A stretch of DNA of 64,000 nt from Microvelia longipes (lineage: Eukaryota > Arthropoda > Insecta > Hemiptera > Veliidae). Below the pieces are notes generated by a model. The model did no database searches and was not told the origin of the DNA. It saw only the letters and a program-made list of their open reading frames with translations. A program made the position numbers and the translations under genes. Position 1 is the stretch's first letter, and every line of letters starts with the position of its first letter. Location: positions 29,405,900 to 29,469,899 of the forward strand of contig JACMZG010001913.1 of assembly GCA_018340805.1 (NCBI GenBank), in the 5' to 3' direction. This document shows, in pieces, positions 36,201 to 49,400 of this stretch.

Positions 36201-39200
36201 TTTTTCTTATAATACTTTTTATTAGCATGACGTATCGTCATGCTAAGATGTTTAAACATGTGAAACAAAAAGAACAAGAAGAATAAAACACAGGTACAGA
36301 GTACCTTGGAACTTTTTCTCACTCTATCAAAGTCACTGTGCTCTTCCTCAGTACTTTACACGGGTTTGACATTTCCTGAAAATTTGTAAAATGCCTTCTT
36401 TATATTTTAGTACATCTTTAGTCTTGATTTGCCCATTCTCATACAGGCAAATTCAGCACTAACCTGTTTGATTTTGTTCAAAACGAGTGATCCTACAAAA
36501 ACCATGGATAAACTAACCATATAAAAATTATATACAGTATTGACCAATAGTCTCCCCCTCCTTTAAAATTTGAACTATAATACATAATATAATGAAACTT
36601 AGGGTATTTATTCACATAAAGGGAACTTATGGTTTTTTTATTGTGAACTTATTTTTTTTAAGTGCGAGAGTCCTTAAAAAGTGTGGCAGTCCTTTATAAG
36701 TGGGGGAGATGTTTTTTGAGTTTGTAAAAAAAGTAAATTTGAAGTTATAGTTTTAAGGATGAATTCAAGACATTTTGCCACCTGTATATTTTTGTCTAAG
36801 ACCACCAATTAAGGGCACCATAAGTGCCCTAAGTGTAAAAATCGGATATTTCATCTCAAAATTGACACTAATGTTTGGACATTAGAAATAATTTTTCAAA
36901 ATTAAAATGCTTTATTTGTCTCTTAAATCACAAATCATTCATTAAATTTTCTATTTAAAGAAATGAAGGGTTACTATTTACCTAAATCTAGCAGTATTAG
37001 TGACTACAAATACCTCAACATGAGGGTAAGGTTTTGAATTATTAGTTTCATTAATTTATGTCTAATGGTTTAAATTTAAGAAGGAGAATTTTGGTCTACC
37101 TTGCATATTAAACTATGTTATATTGTTACAGGATATCAATGCACCTCTGGTATATGTATTCGGCCAGATGGACATGGATATCATTAAAATTATTGTGTCC
37201 GCCGGTGCCATCTTTGCTCTATGCACCAGGTCTATGTATTTAAATTCATTCCTTTGAGTTAAGAGAGAAGGGGGAAGTTAAATCGTCTCAGATAAGATCT
37301 ATTTGCTTAATTATGCTTATTATGGACCTGATTTTGAAGTTTTTAATCCTAAAACTAAAGTTTTTGGGCTGTTTCTGCAATTGTTCCTCCATTTTATGTT
37401 CCTTAATGTTGAAGCAATGATTAGAATTTATAGAAATAATATTGACTATGAATGACATAGAATTGAATTAGATATATTTAAAATTTAGTTAATTTTGAGC
37501 CCTTTTCAGAGAAAGACTTAAATATTTTCCTACATTTGTTAGTTAAGATAGGTTCTATTCAACAGAAGAGTTGGAGTAGTGGTGAGTAATAGTTATTATA
37601 GCATCAAGGGAGTAAAGATACACATTATTCTCCTGAAATTGGTTCCTAAGATGAAAGCCAAAGGAACCAAAATATTTAACTCCTGAGGGAAAAATCAAAT
37701 TTTACTCCCAAGGTGCATACAAGATTATATCTCCAGACGTTAACATCATTTAATTGTAGTTATATTTTTATTTTCATATGTTTTGGAGTATTTTATTATT
37801 CCTAATAACTTATTGGTTTTTGAACCAGTATTTTTTTTGCTTAGGTCCTCCTTATTAATTTTGAAGGTGTTGCCAAAAAAAAATTAAATTGTTCCAAACA
37901 ACTTCTTTTTGCCTGAAACAGATTTTGATCCAGTTAATTTTTTTTTTTTTGGTAGGTTTTTTAATACATCTGGTAGTTTTTACTTTACATCTGGAGGTAA
38001 AATATAATTATTTTGATTAGGTCTATGTCTTCATTAATGCATATACCATAGGCATATACAAATAAGTTTTTACTCAGCTTTAGGCTTCATCGGTACCTCT
38101 ACAAAGTAGTTATTTTTTTAGCTTAAAGCCTTCATTTGTGCCTCCAAAAAACGATTTTACTTTGAATTACACCATCATTAGTTTCTATAAAAGTTAGTTG
38201 TTTTACATGAGATTGCACCATCATCAGTGCTTTTTGTTTTGCTCAGCGTTCGATTATTTGATTAGATTATACTTAGCATTAGGCTATCATTAGTGTCTAT
38301 ACAAAGAAGTTATTTCACTCAGCATTAGGCCTTTATCAGTGCATATAGAAATTAGTAATTTTTTCATCACTAGTGCCTCTAAAAATAAGTAATTTTACAG
38401 AGCACAAAGCCTTTATTCTTTTAATTTTATATTTGATTATTTTATGTGTTTGTTTTTATAGCTTGTTTGGTTGCTCTTTCCCAATGCCCAGAATCCTATA
38501 CGCCATGGCAAATGATGGAATTTTACCTAAATTTTTTGGTAAAATATTTAAACCAACAAAGACTCCTCTCATATCCACTGTTATCTCTGGAATCCTTGCA
38601 GGTTATTTTTTTTATAACTTGCATGATTTTAGAAAAGCATGATTTTTAATAGTTAACTGTAAAACCTTTCTGTAAAATACTCCCACTCTATAATTGTTTT
38701 TTAAATAACATGACAAATAGTAGATTGCTTTTTATTGTGAGGCATGTTTCTTTATTCATGAGGTTTTACTGGTTGGTGGAACTTAACATTACTTTGATGG
38801 AAAAAAGGGGGTAAACTGATTGTGACACTACGCTACTTGATGAAGCCGTCAAATTTCAAAATTAATCAAGGGGTTAACAAAGAGGTGTTGTTTATAGATT
38901 TTCACATTATGAATTGAAATTCTCATATTCTCTAAATTTATCAATTCAATAGATTTTGAAAAAATCATTAATTCTTAAAACGATTTCTCATGATTATTAT
39001 TATTATTTTTTTTTTATATCCAGTTTTATATAACTTTTGGCAAACTGGTTATAAAATATTAAGAAAAGAAAACAAGAAGAAGAAAAAAAAAAACAAATTT
39101 AAAAATCAAATGTGTCAAGGACAAAAACCAAAATTAATAATAACATAATAATCAAGAAGATTGAAAATGCATGTAGTGTTTGAATAAACGAAGCATGCAG

Positions 39201-42200
39201 AAAACATAAATTTCTTTAAAAAAAGAAATATTTTTGTTAAAGAAATAAATTAATAATAATAATAACATTATGAATTGAATTGGACTGATTTTCAGCTCAA
39301 TCTTATCATGTGACCAAAAATAGTTAAAACCTAATTGATTATAGATATTATAAGTCATTGTCATTAAAACAAAGCTTTAAACTTTAGCAGGGGTTGAGTA
39401 AGTTATTATTATTTATAGTTTTTTGACATTCCTAATCGAAAGCAGCTCAATATGGTCATCTAAAATTATTGACAATTGATAGTGTATCCTTTAAAGTAAA
39501 GTTTTTTGTTGACCACCTCACTAATAATGTTATAGGCATTCGTTGTAAGGTCATAAAAAAGGAATAACAAAAAAAAGTACTACAATATTCAACAAAAAAC
39601 TTAAAAATATTACCGAGCAACAATAATGTGGCGGTTTAGGGGCACACCAAGCTGAGCAGTCTGCAAAGAAGTCCATACATTTAAAATTTGCTAATAACTT
39701 GACAAAATGTCACAACAAAAAATTATGCACATCAACCATGTGTGGTGTGTGTGCAAAGCAGACATAGGGAGACCGCTTGGCCGTGAAGTGCACCTGAGGG
39801 GGAGTGCTCCAAAGCAGAAAGGGGCCGAAGGTACCTTATTTGTTGAACTTTGAGGATATTCATTGACTGGTATTTTGTACTGACTCTTGACGTATGGATT
39901 TATCTAGAAACTTGGTTTGGCTGAACAAAAAAAGCCTTAAATGTTATTAAAAAATATCCAAACAAATTTGACTGAAAAGTATCAAAGTCAAAATACCAAA
40001 AAAAAAAACATCTCTTAAAGTGATTTTTTGACAGTGTGCCGAGAAATGCATTAGCTATAGGTTCGTTGACAGACCATTAAAACCATAACCAGTGGATTCA
40101 AAAACACTGGTGTATTCCCAATCCACCAGGAAGCTAAACTCGATTATACAACTCTGCATGCATGTTTTAGTTTGCCTGCTTGTAAAATAAAACACAATTG
40201 TGATTAGATATTCATTATTCGCATGTATTATTTGTATCTCTTGATGGATGATTAGAACATTGAAGTATCAGTGCTTTATTGTAGTTTTTTGCACTAAAAT
40301 ATCAGTGCTTTTAGTAGCTTTTTTGTTTTCTGCACTTAAATATCAGTGCTTTAATGGAGCTTTTTTGTTTTCTGCACTTAAATATCAGTGCTTTAATGTA
40401 ATTTATTTAAACGTGGGTGATACCCCTCTCCTCCTCCACCTAGAGACAAGGCCCAAAAGCACGTTTGACCCATGTTGGATTATATCTTCACTTGGAGTCT
40501 CAAATTTAAGAGGTGAAAAACTAATGCTTTTGTGGGCTTCGGTGTATTAATTTTATTTAATCCTTAGCATTTACTAGTTAAAATGTTTGTTAGAATAATA
40601 TTTAGGATGTTTTATTATTTTTAATATTTGTTAATTAATAATCTTTTAGAATATTGCATGATTTTTATGTTTTTAATTTAAACTTTTAAGTGTGGTTTTG
40701 TTTTAATTTACTTTACAACCCTTAATTTAAGATGATTTTGCACTTGTGTTGTTGGTTGCTAGAGATCAAGCAAGAACTTCTATTTAACCTACCCATCGTC
40801 TTAGTAATAGTGATAATGATAGTAATATGGGGGAGTGGTAGTAACTACCAGGCAAGTAGGCCACGTGGTTGGGCCCTTTTTGCCAGCTCCCCTAAGGTAG
40901 TGTTCTACTTCTTTTAATTTCAAGTGTAGGTATATTTCATCTAACCTTGACAGAAGAGCCGTGAATTTCTATGGTTCCTCTCATGCTTTTTCAAGCAATC
41001 ATGCTTGAAAAAGCATGATGGTTCCTATATGGTCCTATGGTTCCTCCACACACTTTAAACTACAAGGCAGAAACAGTATATAGTATAATAATGAATCTAC
41101 AATGAGGCTCCTAAATTTTGCCTGTACCCAGTTTCATTTAGGGTAAGGGATCTTTAACGAGTACCTGACAACGCACAGGCTCGAGACCACCGGCTTTACG
41201 TCCCTTCTGAAGGACGTGGTACGCAAAATTTTTATTCCTCTCATAAAAATCCTAGAGGCCCGTGCTGGGATTGAACCCATGACTAAGTCCATTCATTCTG
41301 TGTATTGGCCGCGTACCTTAACCACTACACCACAGGTGACTCTTACCCCATCGTCTTACTTTAATAATGATTTTATTTTCTGTCTCGATACCTTGTTGGT
41401 CTAGGATCACAAAAATACACTCTTTGTAGTTTAATTTAATTTTAGTAATTGATGGCATAGTAGTAAAATTTAATAATGAATTAAGTTTTTTGTCAACTAA
41501 TGCTAACGACATTAGTTGCAAGGTCATCTGATAATGTCTCCAGAATTTACTGTTTTGGCAATTCTGCCGACTCGTATCGGTGTCCCAGGCAGAATGCACT
41601 TTAGGGGTCAAAGGTTCTGCCTGGGACACCCATACGATACGAGTCGGCAGAATTGCAGATCCTTGTTCAGGAAGGTATTTACGAAAAATTGAGGCCGGTT
41701 CCAGCCATTACACTTTTTATTAACAAAACACCCCTGGGCTCTTGGTCTAATCCATTTGATGGCTCAATAGTGAAACCTTGTAAGTCAAGTATTTAGTTGG
41801 CTTCGTTACTAATGTCTTAATCATTAGTTGCAAGGTGGATTAATAATGTCACCAGCTTTTGCACTGAAATATAGAAAATGTAGGACATTTTCACTATATT
41901 ATTAGTATATATTCACCACATTAGTGGTAGAAAATTTCACTACATTAGTGGCAGAACATTTTCACTACACTAGTAGTAGGATATTTTCACTACATTAGTA
42001 GTAGGATATTTTTTCTAAATTAGTGGTAGGACATATTTACTACATTAGTGGTAGGATATTTTCACTACATTAGTGGTAGTATATTTTCACTACATTAGTT
42101 GTAGGATATTTTGACTAAATCAGTGGTAGAACATTTTCACTGCATTAGTTGTAGGATATTTTCACGACACTAGTGGTAGGATATTTTCACTACATTAGTG

Positions 42201-43833
42201 GTAGGATATTTTCACTACATTAGTGGTAGGAAATATTCACAACATTAGTGAAAATAAGAAACTAGATAGGAAAGAACTAAAATTAGAAGAGAATTCATCT
42301 TCTTTACTTCTTGATTTATCTCAAGCTGATGAATTTTTAAGTTTGTCTTTAACATTCTAGTTTATTTGATTTTTATGTATTGGTTTTTTGTGGCAGCCTG
42401 ATAGGTAGTTTATTCCCGATGCCTAGAATGCTCTACGCCATGGCATACGATGGCTTGTTATTCAAAAGATTTGCTATTGTCAATAATTTCACAAAGACTG
42501 CCTTACTTGCCACATTCTTCACTGGCGTTATCTCAGGTTTGAAAAACATTTAAAACATATTTTGACTGTGATGTCTGCTTAAAATAAATATAATAAGAAA
42601 GGTCAATATATATGAAAGACTATTCATATATCTTGGTCCTGGGAAAATTGCATTTATTAAGTGATGTTATATTGATTCAATTTCCAGATAAGTAATAAAA
42701 CTTAAAAAAAAACAGTGTTAACTTAGTTTTAATGATTATTTCCTAATTTTACATGTCGTGTAATTTAATGAATTACCAACTTTAAATAATTTAATGCTAA
42801 CTTTAATTATTTCTTTGGCCACAGGGGGTAGCGAAATGACTTGTAAAATAATTCTTTGCCTAAGGTGGATAGGATACCCGCAGAATGACTGAAATGCCTT
42901 AAAACAGAGTATTTAATTATTGTTTTATAATTTATTACATATTTAAGGTAATCTTATTTAATTAAACGTATAACTAAATATATACTTAATATAATAATAT
43001 ATTTATTACACAAATAAAGTATCTCAGCTCTTAGAACCTATGCATGTTATGTGTTATGTAGAAGGGCCGATGTTGACCTTGCAGTGTTTGTAAATAAATA
43101 AATGACCATTTAGAGGCTTTGTAATCCATCTGAGCAATTTTTAGTCAGAGAATTTTTCACACTGCCTTAAAATAGTTGAGTCTTCTGTGTTCAGGACCCT
43201 ATATTTAACTTGTGTATATTGGTGGTAGTTTTTTGTGCTTATTTGCCTAATTTTAATTGCATGTTATGTACTAAAATCCGGAATTAATTCAGTTTGTTCT
43301 TTGTTTAGTAGTAGGTTTTAATTGTTACAGTTAAAAAGAAAACCTATATCATTAAGTTTTACTCCTAAATGTTAATATGGGACAATTTAATTTTTTCAGA
43401 TCTTAAGGAATTGTTTGAAAATTGACCTTATAAATGTACCAAACCCTATTGTTTATGAAATATGTATAATGACATTAACCTAAAATAATGACCCAGCTGA
43501 AATTTCCAAAATGTACTAAATCTCAAGATGTTATTGGATCAAGCTGAAACTTAATACGCATACTCTAGTTTTGTGACCATGATTTTATAAAATTATATTT
43601 TTATGTAAACAAATTACTGTTTTAAACTAGTGCATTTGGAAATTAGCTAAAATTGTAGCAGTATGCCATTTTTAAAGTTCTATTGACTGCTATAGGGCTA
43701 CAACAGTGTGGCTAGGAAATGGCCACAGGAAGGCTTGAGGCCTGAAGCGGTCCCTAGTACCAACATCAGAGGCTAAAGTGGCCAAGGGTCTCTAAATACT
43801 GAGAATCATAACTTTTTATACACAATATTATAT

Positions 43834-43895
<62 letters not shown>

Positions 43896-46350
43896 CACCT
43901 TAGTGTTGTATACAGGTATAATGGCAGCCATATTTGAATTGGAACAGCTTATAGATATGATGTCTATAGGAACTCTGTTGGCTTACACCATCGTAGCTCT
44001 CTGTGTTCTCCTTCTTAGGTTTGTGAATCAGTTATGTTTATTTAAGAAAAAATCTTTGGATCGACAGGTGCTTTTTCAATCAAAGCATGTATCATATATT
44101 TACTTCTACTTAAAATACTCACTTAAGAAAAAATGCATTATGAAGGAGGAGGTTTTAAGGTATTTTAAAGTAAATTTTCTTCGCTAATGAGATTAAAAAT
44201 TGCCAGATGTGTATCTTGGCTTTTCTTGGATTTCAACCCAACTGTTGAATCATCTACTAACTGAAGCACTTTAGGATTATGAGGTAACTTATTTTTCATT
44301 ATTGGCAGATCATTCACAAAATAATGGAAAGTATTGGGCCTAATACAGAACATTGCAGCACTCCGTAGGTTACAATACTCTCATCAGACCACTCTTGACC
44401 TAATTTTACTCTTTGCTTCCTAATAGTAAGGTAAGACTTAAAAAGCTCTAATACAGTGCTCCTAACATTATTATACTCTAGCTTTTTTATCAAAAGATTA
44501 TGTGAAACAAGATCAAAAGCTTCTGATAAGTCAAACAATATGCTTAATAATTCTTCTTTGTTTTTCCAAGCTTCCTGAATATTATTTCCCATGCTATGAA
44601 GTAGGTCAATAGTAGACATTCCTTCTTTATAACCAAATTTATGTTTATTTAGCAAACTGTTTTTGTTTAAATAGTCAATGATTCTCCTTTTGATAGCCTT
44701 CTCCATTATCTTAGCTTCAATTGGTATCAAAGCAATAGGCCTATGTCTGGCAGTAGTCTTATAACCTCAATAACCTGAGCGATAGCCTCACAACTTGTAT
44801 TTACTTTTTTTTAAATTTTCGAAGAAAATGTGCTAAAAGTAGCATAAGCTGAGCTTCCAATGAGGACAAATAATGATGTGCTGAGTAGTGTCCATTTTCT
44901 TTTTTAAAAAAAACCGAAAAAAATAAATAACAAGTTGTGACTTATTTAATAGAACCACTTTTCTAAAGTCTAATCTTGATGCTACAGGTATAGGAGTGCT
45001 ACAGAAGAATTAGGAGTAGAAACTCCAGACTATTCATTCAAACGGTTCACTGGACAGGTTATCAATGTTGGAAGAGTCAAGAGTCCTAATAAACTCACTA
45101 CTTTGGTTTCTGAACTAGCCACTGCTATTTTCGGTAATATTATTTTTTATCTGTTTTTTTTGCAAATTATCAATTGAAAATTACGATTATACAAAATTAA
45201 TAAATTTTTATTTCTACTCCTTTCATCTAGTGAATAAAATATATAATTCCCTTGAACACATGTTATTGGTTCCTTAGAAACCCTATTACATCCTCTAGGA
45301 TGTATAAAATAAAACAATTTTCTCTCTTAATGCATAAATAATTACTCATTTTGTAGGAAAATATATTTATAATACTTGCAGTATGTCTGCCTCCATGGCC
45401 ATGATCGTATAGGCACTCGATTTCGGCACAGGAGGTCCTGTGTTCGCACCCTGACTGTGCTCTAAGATTATATAAATAGTATTTGTATTTATAAAAAGTA
45501 ATTGTAAAAAGATTTCGCCAACTTTAATTAATTCTTAGAGTATAGTAGACGCAACCCACCCGAGGTGGTTCCCACAGGGCACCACCTCGGCCCATCAGGG
45601 CCGAAAGGCCCTAAAATGGTCATTTTATTTTTTATTTTTATATACTAACAGTGATACCCAAGCTTCGCTCAGCAAATATTTTATTGATTCAACTACAAAT
45701 TATTAATCATTCCTTTGACAACTACGAAAAAATAGAAGATGTGCCCAGCTGTAACAATAAATGGAATTCTTAAATCGTGCGTTTTGACTTTTAATGAGAA
45801 TACAATAATATTCTCAACAAAATAGCCCATGAATTAAACAATTCAATTACACCTATTATTTTAGAACACAGAAAGGTATTATTTGAGATATATAAATATT
45901 ATTTTTTACACTAATCTCCTATTGTTTGTAAAGGAATTTCGTTAAAACTTATAATGTGGTTAATGAGACCTATGAGGCCTTTAAGTGTTGTGTTTAGTCA
46001 AGATGTATCAATTAGATTCCAATTTGTAAGCACTTAAAATTTAGTGTTGCATTAAACCCATATTATTTTCGAATGGGTCTCTATAAGACTTAAAAGGTCA
46101 CACAGACCAATAAGAATTCTAAGTTTAAAGTTTAGCAGAAAAAGAAGTTTAAAGTTTATTCAAGATCTATCAATTAGCTTCTGAGCTGTAAGCACTCAAA
46201 AAAAGAATTTTTACACTTATGCCCTATACTGTTATTTTAGCACTGATCAAGATCTGACATTGTTTATGACTCCTTCTAATATATAATTAGCGTAAGTTTA
46301 TACTTTGGTCTAGATCCTTTTCGAGTTATAAGCAACCAAAAGTTTCCACT

Positions 46351-46407
<57 letters not shown>

Positions 46408-49400
46408 ATTATATAAATTATCATATTTCTTGACATAATACAAATACCTGAAAGGTTGTAATTATTATTTATCATGCATATTCTTTAATTAGCTGTGTTG
46501 TATAAAGTGATTTAATGTGATGTCCCCGTTTGTAGAATGTATTATAAATATTTGCTCCAATAGGGGTTGTAGAGGGGGAGGGTCTCTAGTCTCCATCTAG
46601 GAAGGCTCTTATAGAAATTGTCACTCTACCAGCCCTCTTATCACTGTGCTATTCAACCCTTGTCCTTTTAGGTCATTAAGGACAACCCTTGCATATCCAT
46701 GCAAGGGTTTGCCAAATAGATAAAGAATGTGATAAATTATATTTTCAAAGGAAGAAAAGACATGTTGATAGCTACTTTCCCAAAATGTTTTAATGTTAAA
46801 CAACTAACTTTTTCACTAAGTGCCGAAAGGACGATTAGAACTCATTTGTTATCCCATGGAAGTTTTCTGCATTCTTAAAAAGCTTTTATTGATGAAAGCC
46901 ATAGAATATAGCTTGTTTACATGAAGAACTTATTAAATAATATTTTTTTTTATATATTTCATTTGTAAGAAATTATCTTTTAATATTCATATTACTATTG
47001 CTTCCCTAACCCCTAAAAGTTTATGAAATAAGCATAAAACCTTTGTGCCATGCCCGGCAGATTTGTTATTAAATTGCTTATTATTATTTCAAATTATTTT
47101 GTTACAGTCTTGTTCACGATAGCTAGTACATTTATACTGGTGTTCTTCGAGAATGATCTGTCTGAAGGGTCAGTGTGGGTCATAGTTCTGTTCAGTCTTT
47201 CTATGCTGTGCACTGTTCTACCTACGCTTATCATTTCTTTACAACCTCAAGATGACCCTACTCTCTTCTTCAAGGTAAATAAATCCCTGTGTTGTCAAAG
47301 TTATGCCAATTATTTTAATTATTAATTATGATTCTGCCAGTGCTGTAACAATAAAACCTTGTTTCTTTAATTTTTATTTGACCTTGGAAAATCAAGTTTC
47401 AACTCAACTTTGTGAAAACCACTTGATGTATTAAAAACATCTAAAACAGATAATTCAGGTGATATCCCGGTTTTGGAATTTTTTGCCAACACATTACTTT
47501 GCTTTCATATCTATTGTATAAATGAGGGAAAGTAATGAATGGTCAGCTGTTTATTCTTTTTTTCTTTTCCTCATTTATACTATTAGTATTTAAGAAAAAT
47601 AATTAGTTTGCACTAAAGATCTAGTTCTATTAAAGACCAAGAATTCAGGCGTTTTTAAGACATTCTTGTAGTTTTAAACAAGTGTGTATCTTTTATCATC
47701 GTAGCTCCCTTAGAATAATACTATATATAGAAGGAGCACTACTGATAACACGAAAGGGGGTTCACTGGGGGTCTTAAGTTATGCTGTCACCCTAACAATA
47801 TACAATTTTCTTTTAAAAAAGTTGGCAATACTTCCGGTTGCTGAATTACTATGTTCTATTATTAATTAATGATTGATTATTCATAAAATACTAATATAAA
47901 TATCGGTGCATTACTAAATTTTAAGCATTTTAAATTGTAGTTTAACGTTTTTAATTAAAATTATATTAATAGTAGTCCTCGCCGACTGAATGTAGATTCT
48001 TGTATTGCGCTATCCTTTTTTCATCTAAGACCAGTTTTAGTAAATACTCTGCAGGTGTTTTAAGTTATTATATTTGTTCTTTATCATCTTTCTTCATTAA
48101 TGGATATTTATGACCCATATTTAAAATAATATTTTGTTGTTAGGGTAGTACTCTACTTGTGACCACCAGTCAACCGGCTTTCGTGTTATCAGTAGAATTA
48201 CATTGTGTTTACGATCATATGCTCCTTCTATATCAGTATTATTACAAGGTAGCTCCTATTGTGTTTATCACAGAGAGTTAAAACTTGATAAAAAAAATAG
48301 TTTTTAGGTCTAGTTGTGCTATCCAGAAAACATGTTTCATGCTCTCATTATCCCTAATTATTGACTCAGCAAAAATTAAAAAAAAGTAGTTTTCATTTTA
48401 ATAAAATAGGAAATAAACTATCGGCTTAAAGTTCTGTAGGAAAACAAAAAACTTTAAGCTGATAGTTTATTTCCTATTTTATTAAAATTTGGGAGTTCTA
48501 TACAATTAAAAGTGCTACTAAAGAGAAATTACATAGTTTTCATGATATAAATTTGCTAACATGCAAAAAACTCTTTGAATTAATTTAAAATTTAGTACAC
48601 ATGTAGTCATATATAGGTCCCAACAAATGTGCCAAGTTTCATCTCATCAGCATTAGATTCATATTTATTGAATGAAATGTACATGTTTTTTAATTATTAA
48701 AAATCAAAACACCATCTAATTGAGTTGTAATTAAAAACAATCTAAAACAAAATTTTATGTCAATGTGGCTAGTATATATACAGTTTTTGTTGGATCACTG
48801 GTTGTGTTAAAGCTGAATTTTGCTTGGTGTGTACGAGGTAGAGAAACATCCTAAGCCTCTTGGCTCAAAGAGGTTTTAAAAAGTTTGATTCCTAGTCACA
48901 TAAAGGAAAATATAAGTTTTGTGTTGCATTTTATCAGCAAAATAATTATTTCTTGTTACAAAATGGTAGTACTGACTCAATGGTGGATGATTTTGGGGGT
49001 GCTCTATACTACCCAGGCTTAATCTCACTATTAATACTTTCTTGTACAAAATACTCAAAGTCGCAGTGCATAAGGTTCTACACCTACCCTCACAATTAAT
49101 AAACTTAATACTTTTATAACAAATACTATGATGAAAGCTGAGTCCGTGGTAGAGGTTGTTAAACCATTAGTATTCTTACCTTTGACACCACGGAGCTCTG
49201 GGATTCCCATCCCAGGTTTCGTTCTCAGTTTATATAGGATAATTGTTCAAATAAATTGTTGCCAATTTTAGATAACTCTTTGAATCTTATAGTTGCTACT
49301 AACACCAGAAGGTGGTTCCCGTAGGACTTGTTTCTGTAAGGCTCACTGAAAATGTCTCTATGTTAACAGGTGCCAGGATTACCATTTCTACCTTGTGCTA

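Noticed and set aside
38462..38601. Exon 7a as a dead duplicate of 7b
   Set aside because: Its frame, phases, splice sites and conserved residues are all intact, and its acceptor is the stronger of the two.
38446..38649. An alternative frame over CAT exon 7a
   Set aside because: It does not keep the CAT motif; the correct frame is fixed by the phases of exons 6 and 8.
40248..40550. A 100-codon open frame with repeated CFIVVF/CFNGAF blocks
   Set aside because: It is the translation of the 42-bp tandem repeat between exons 7a and 7b.
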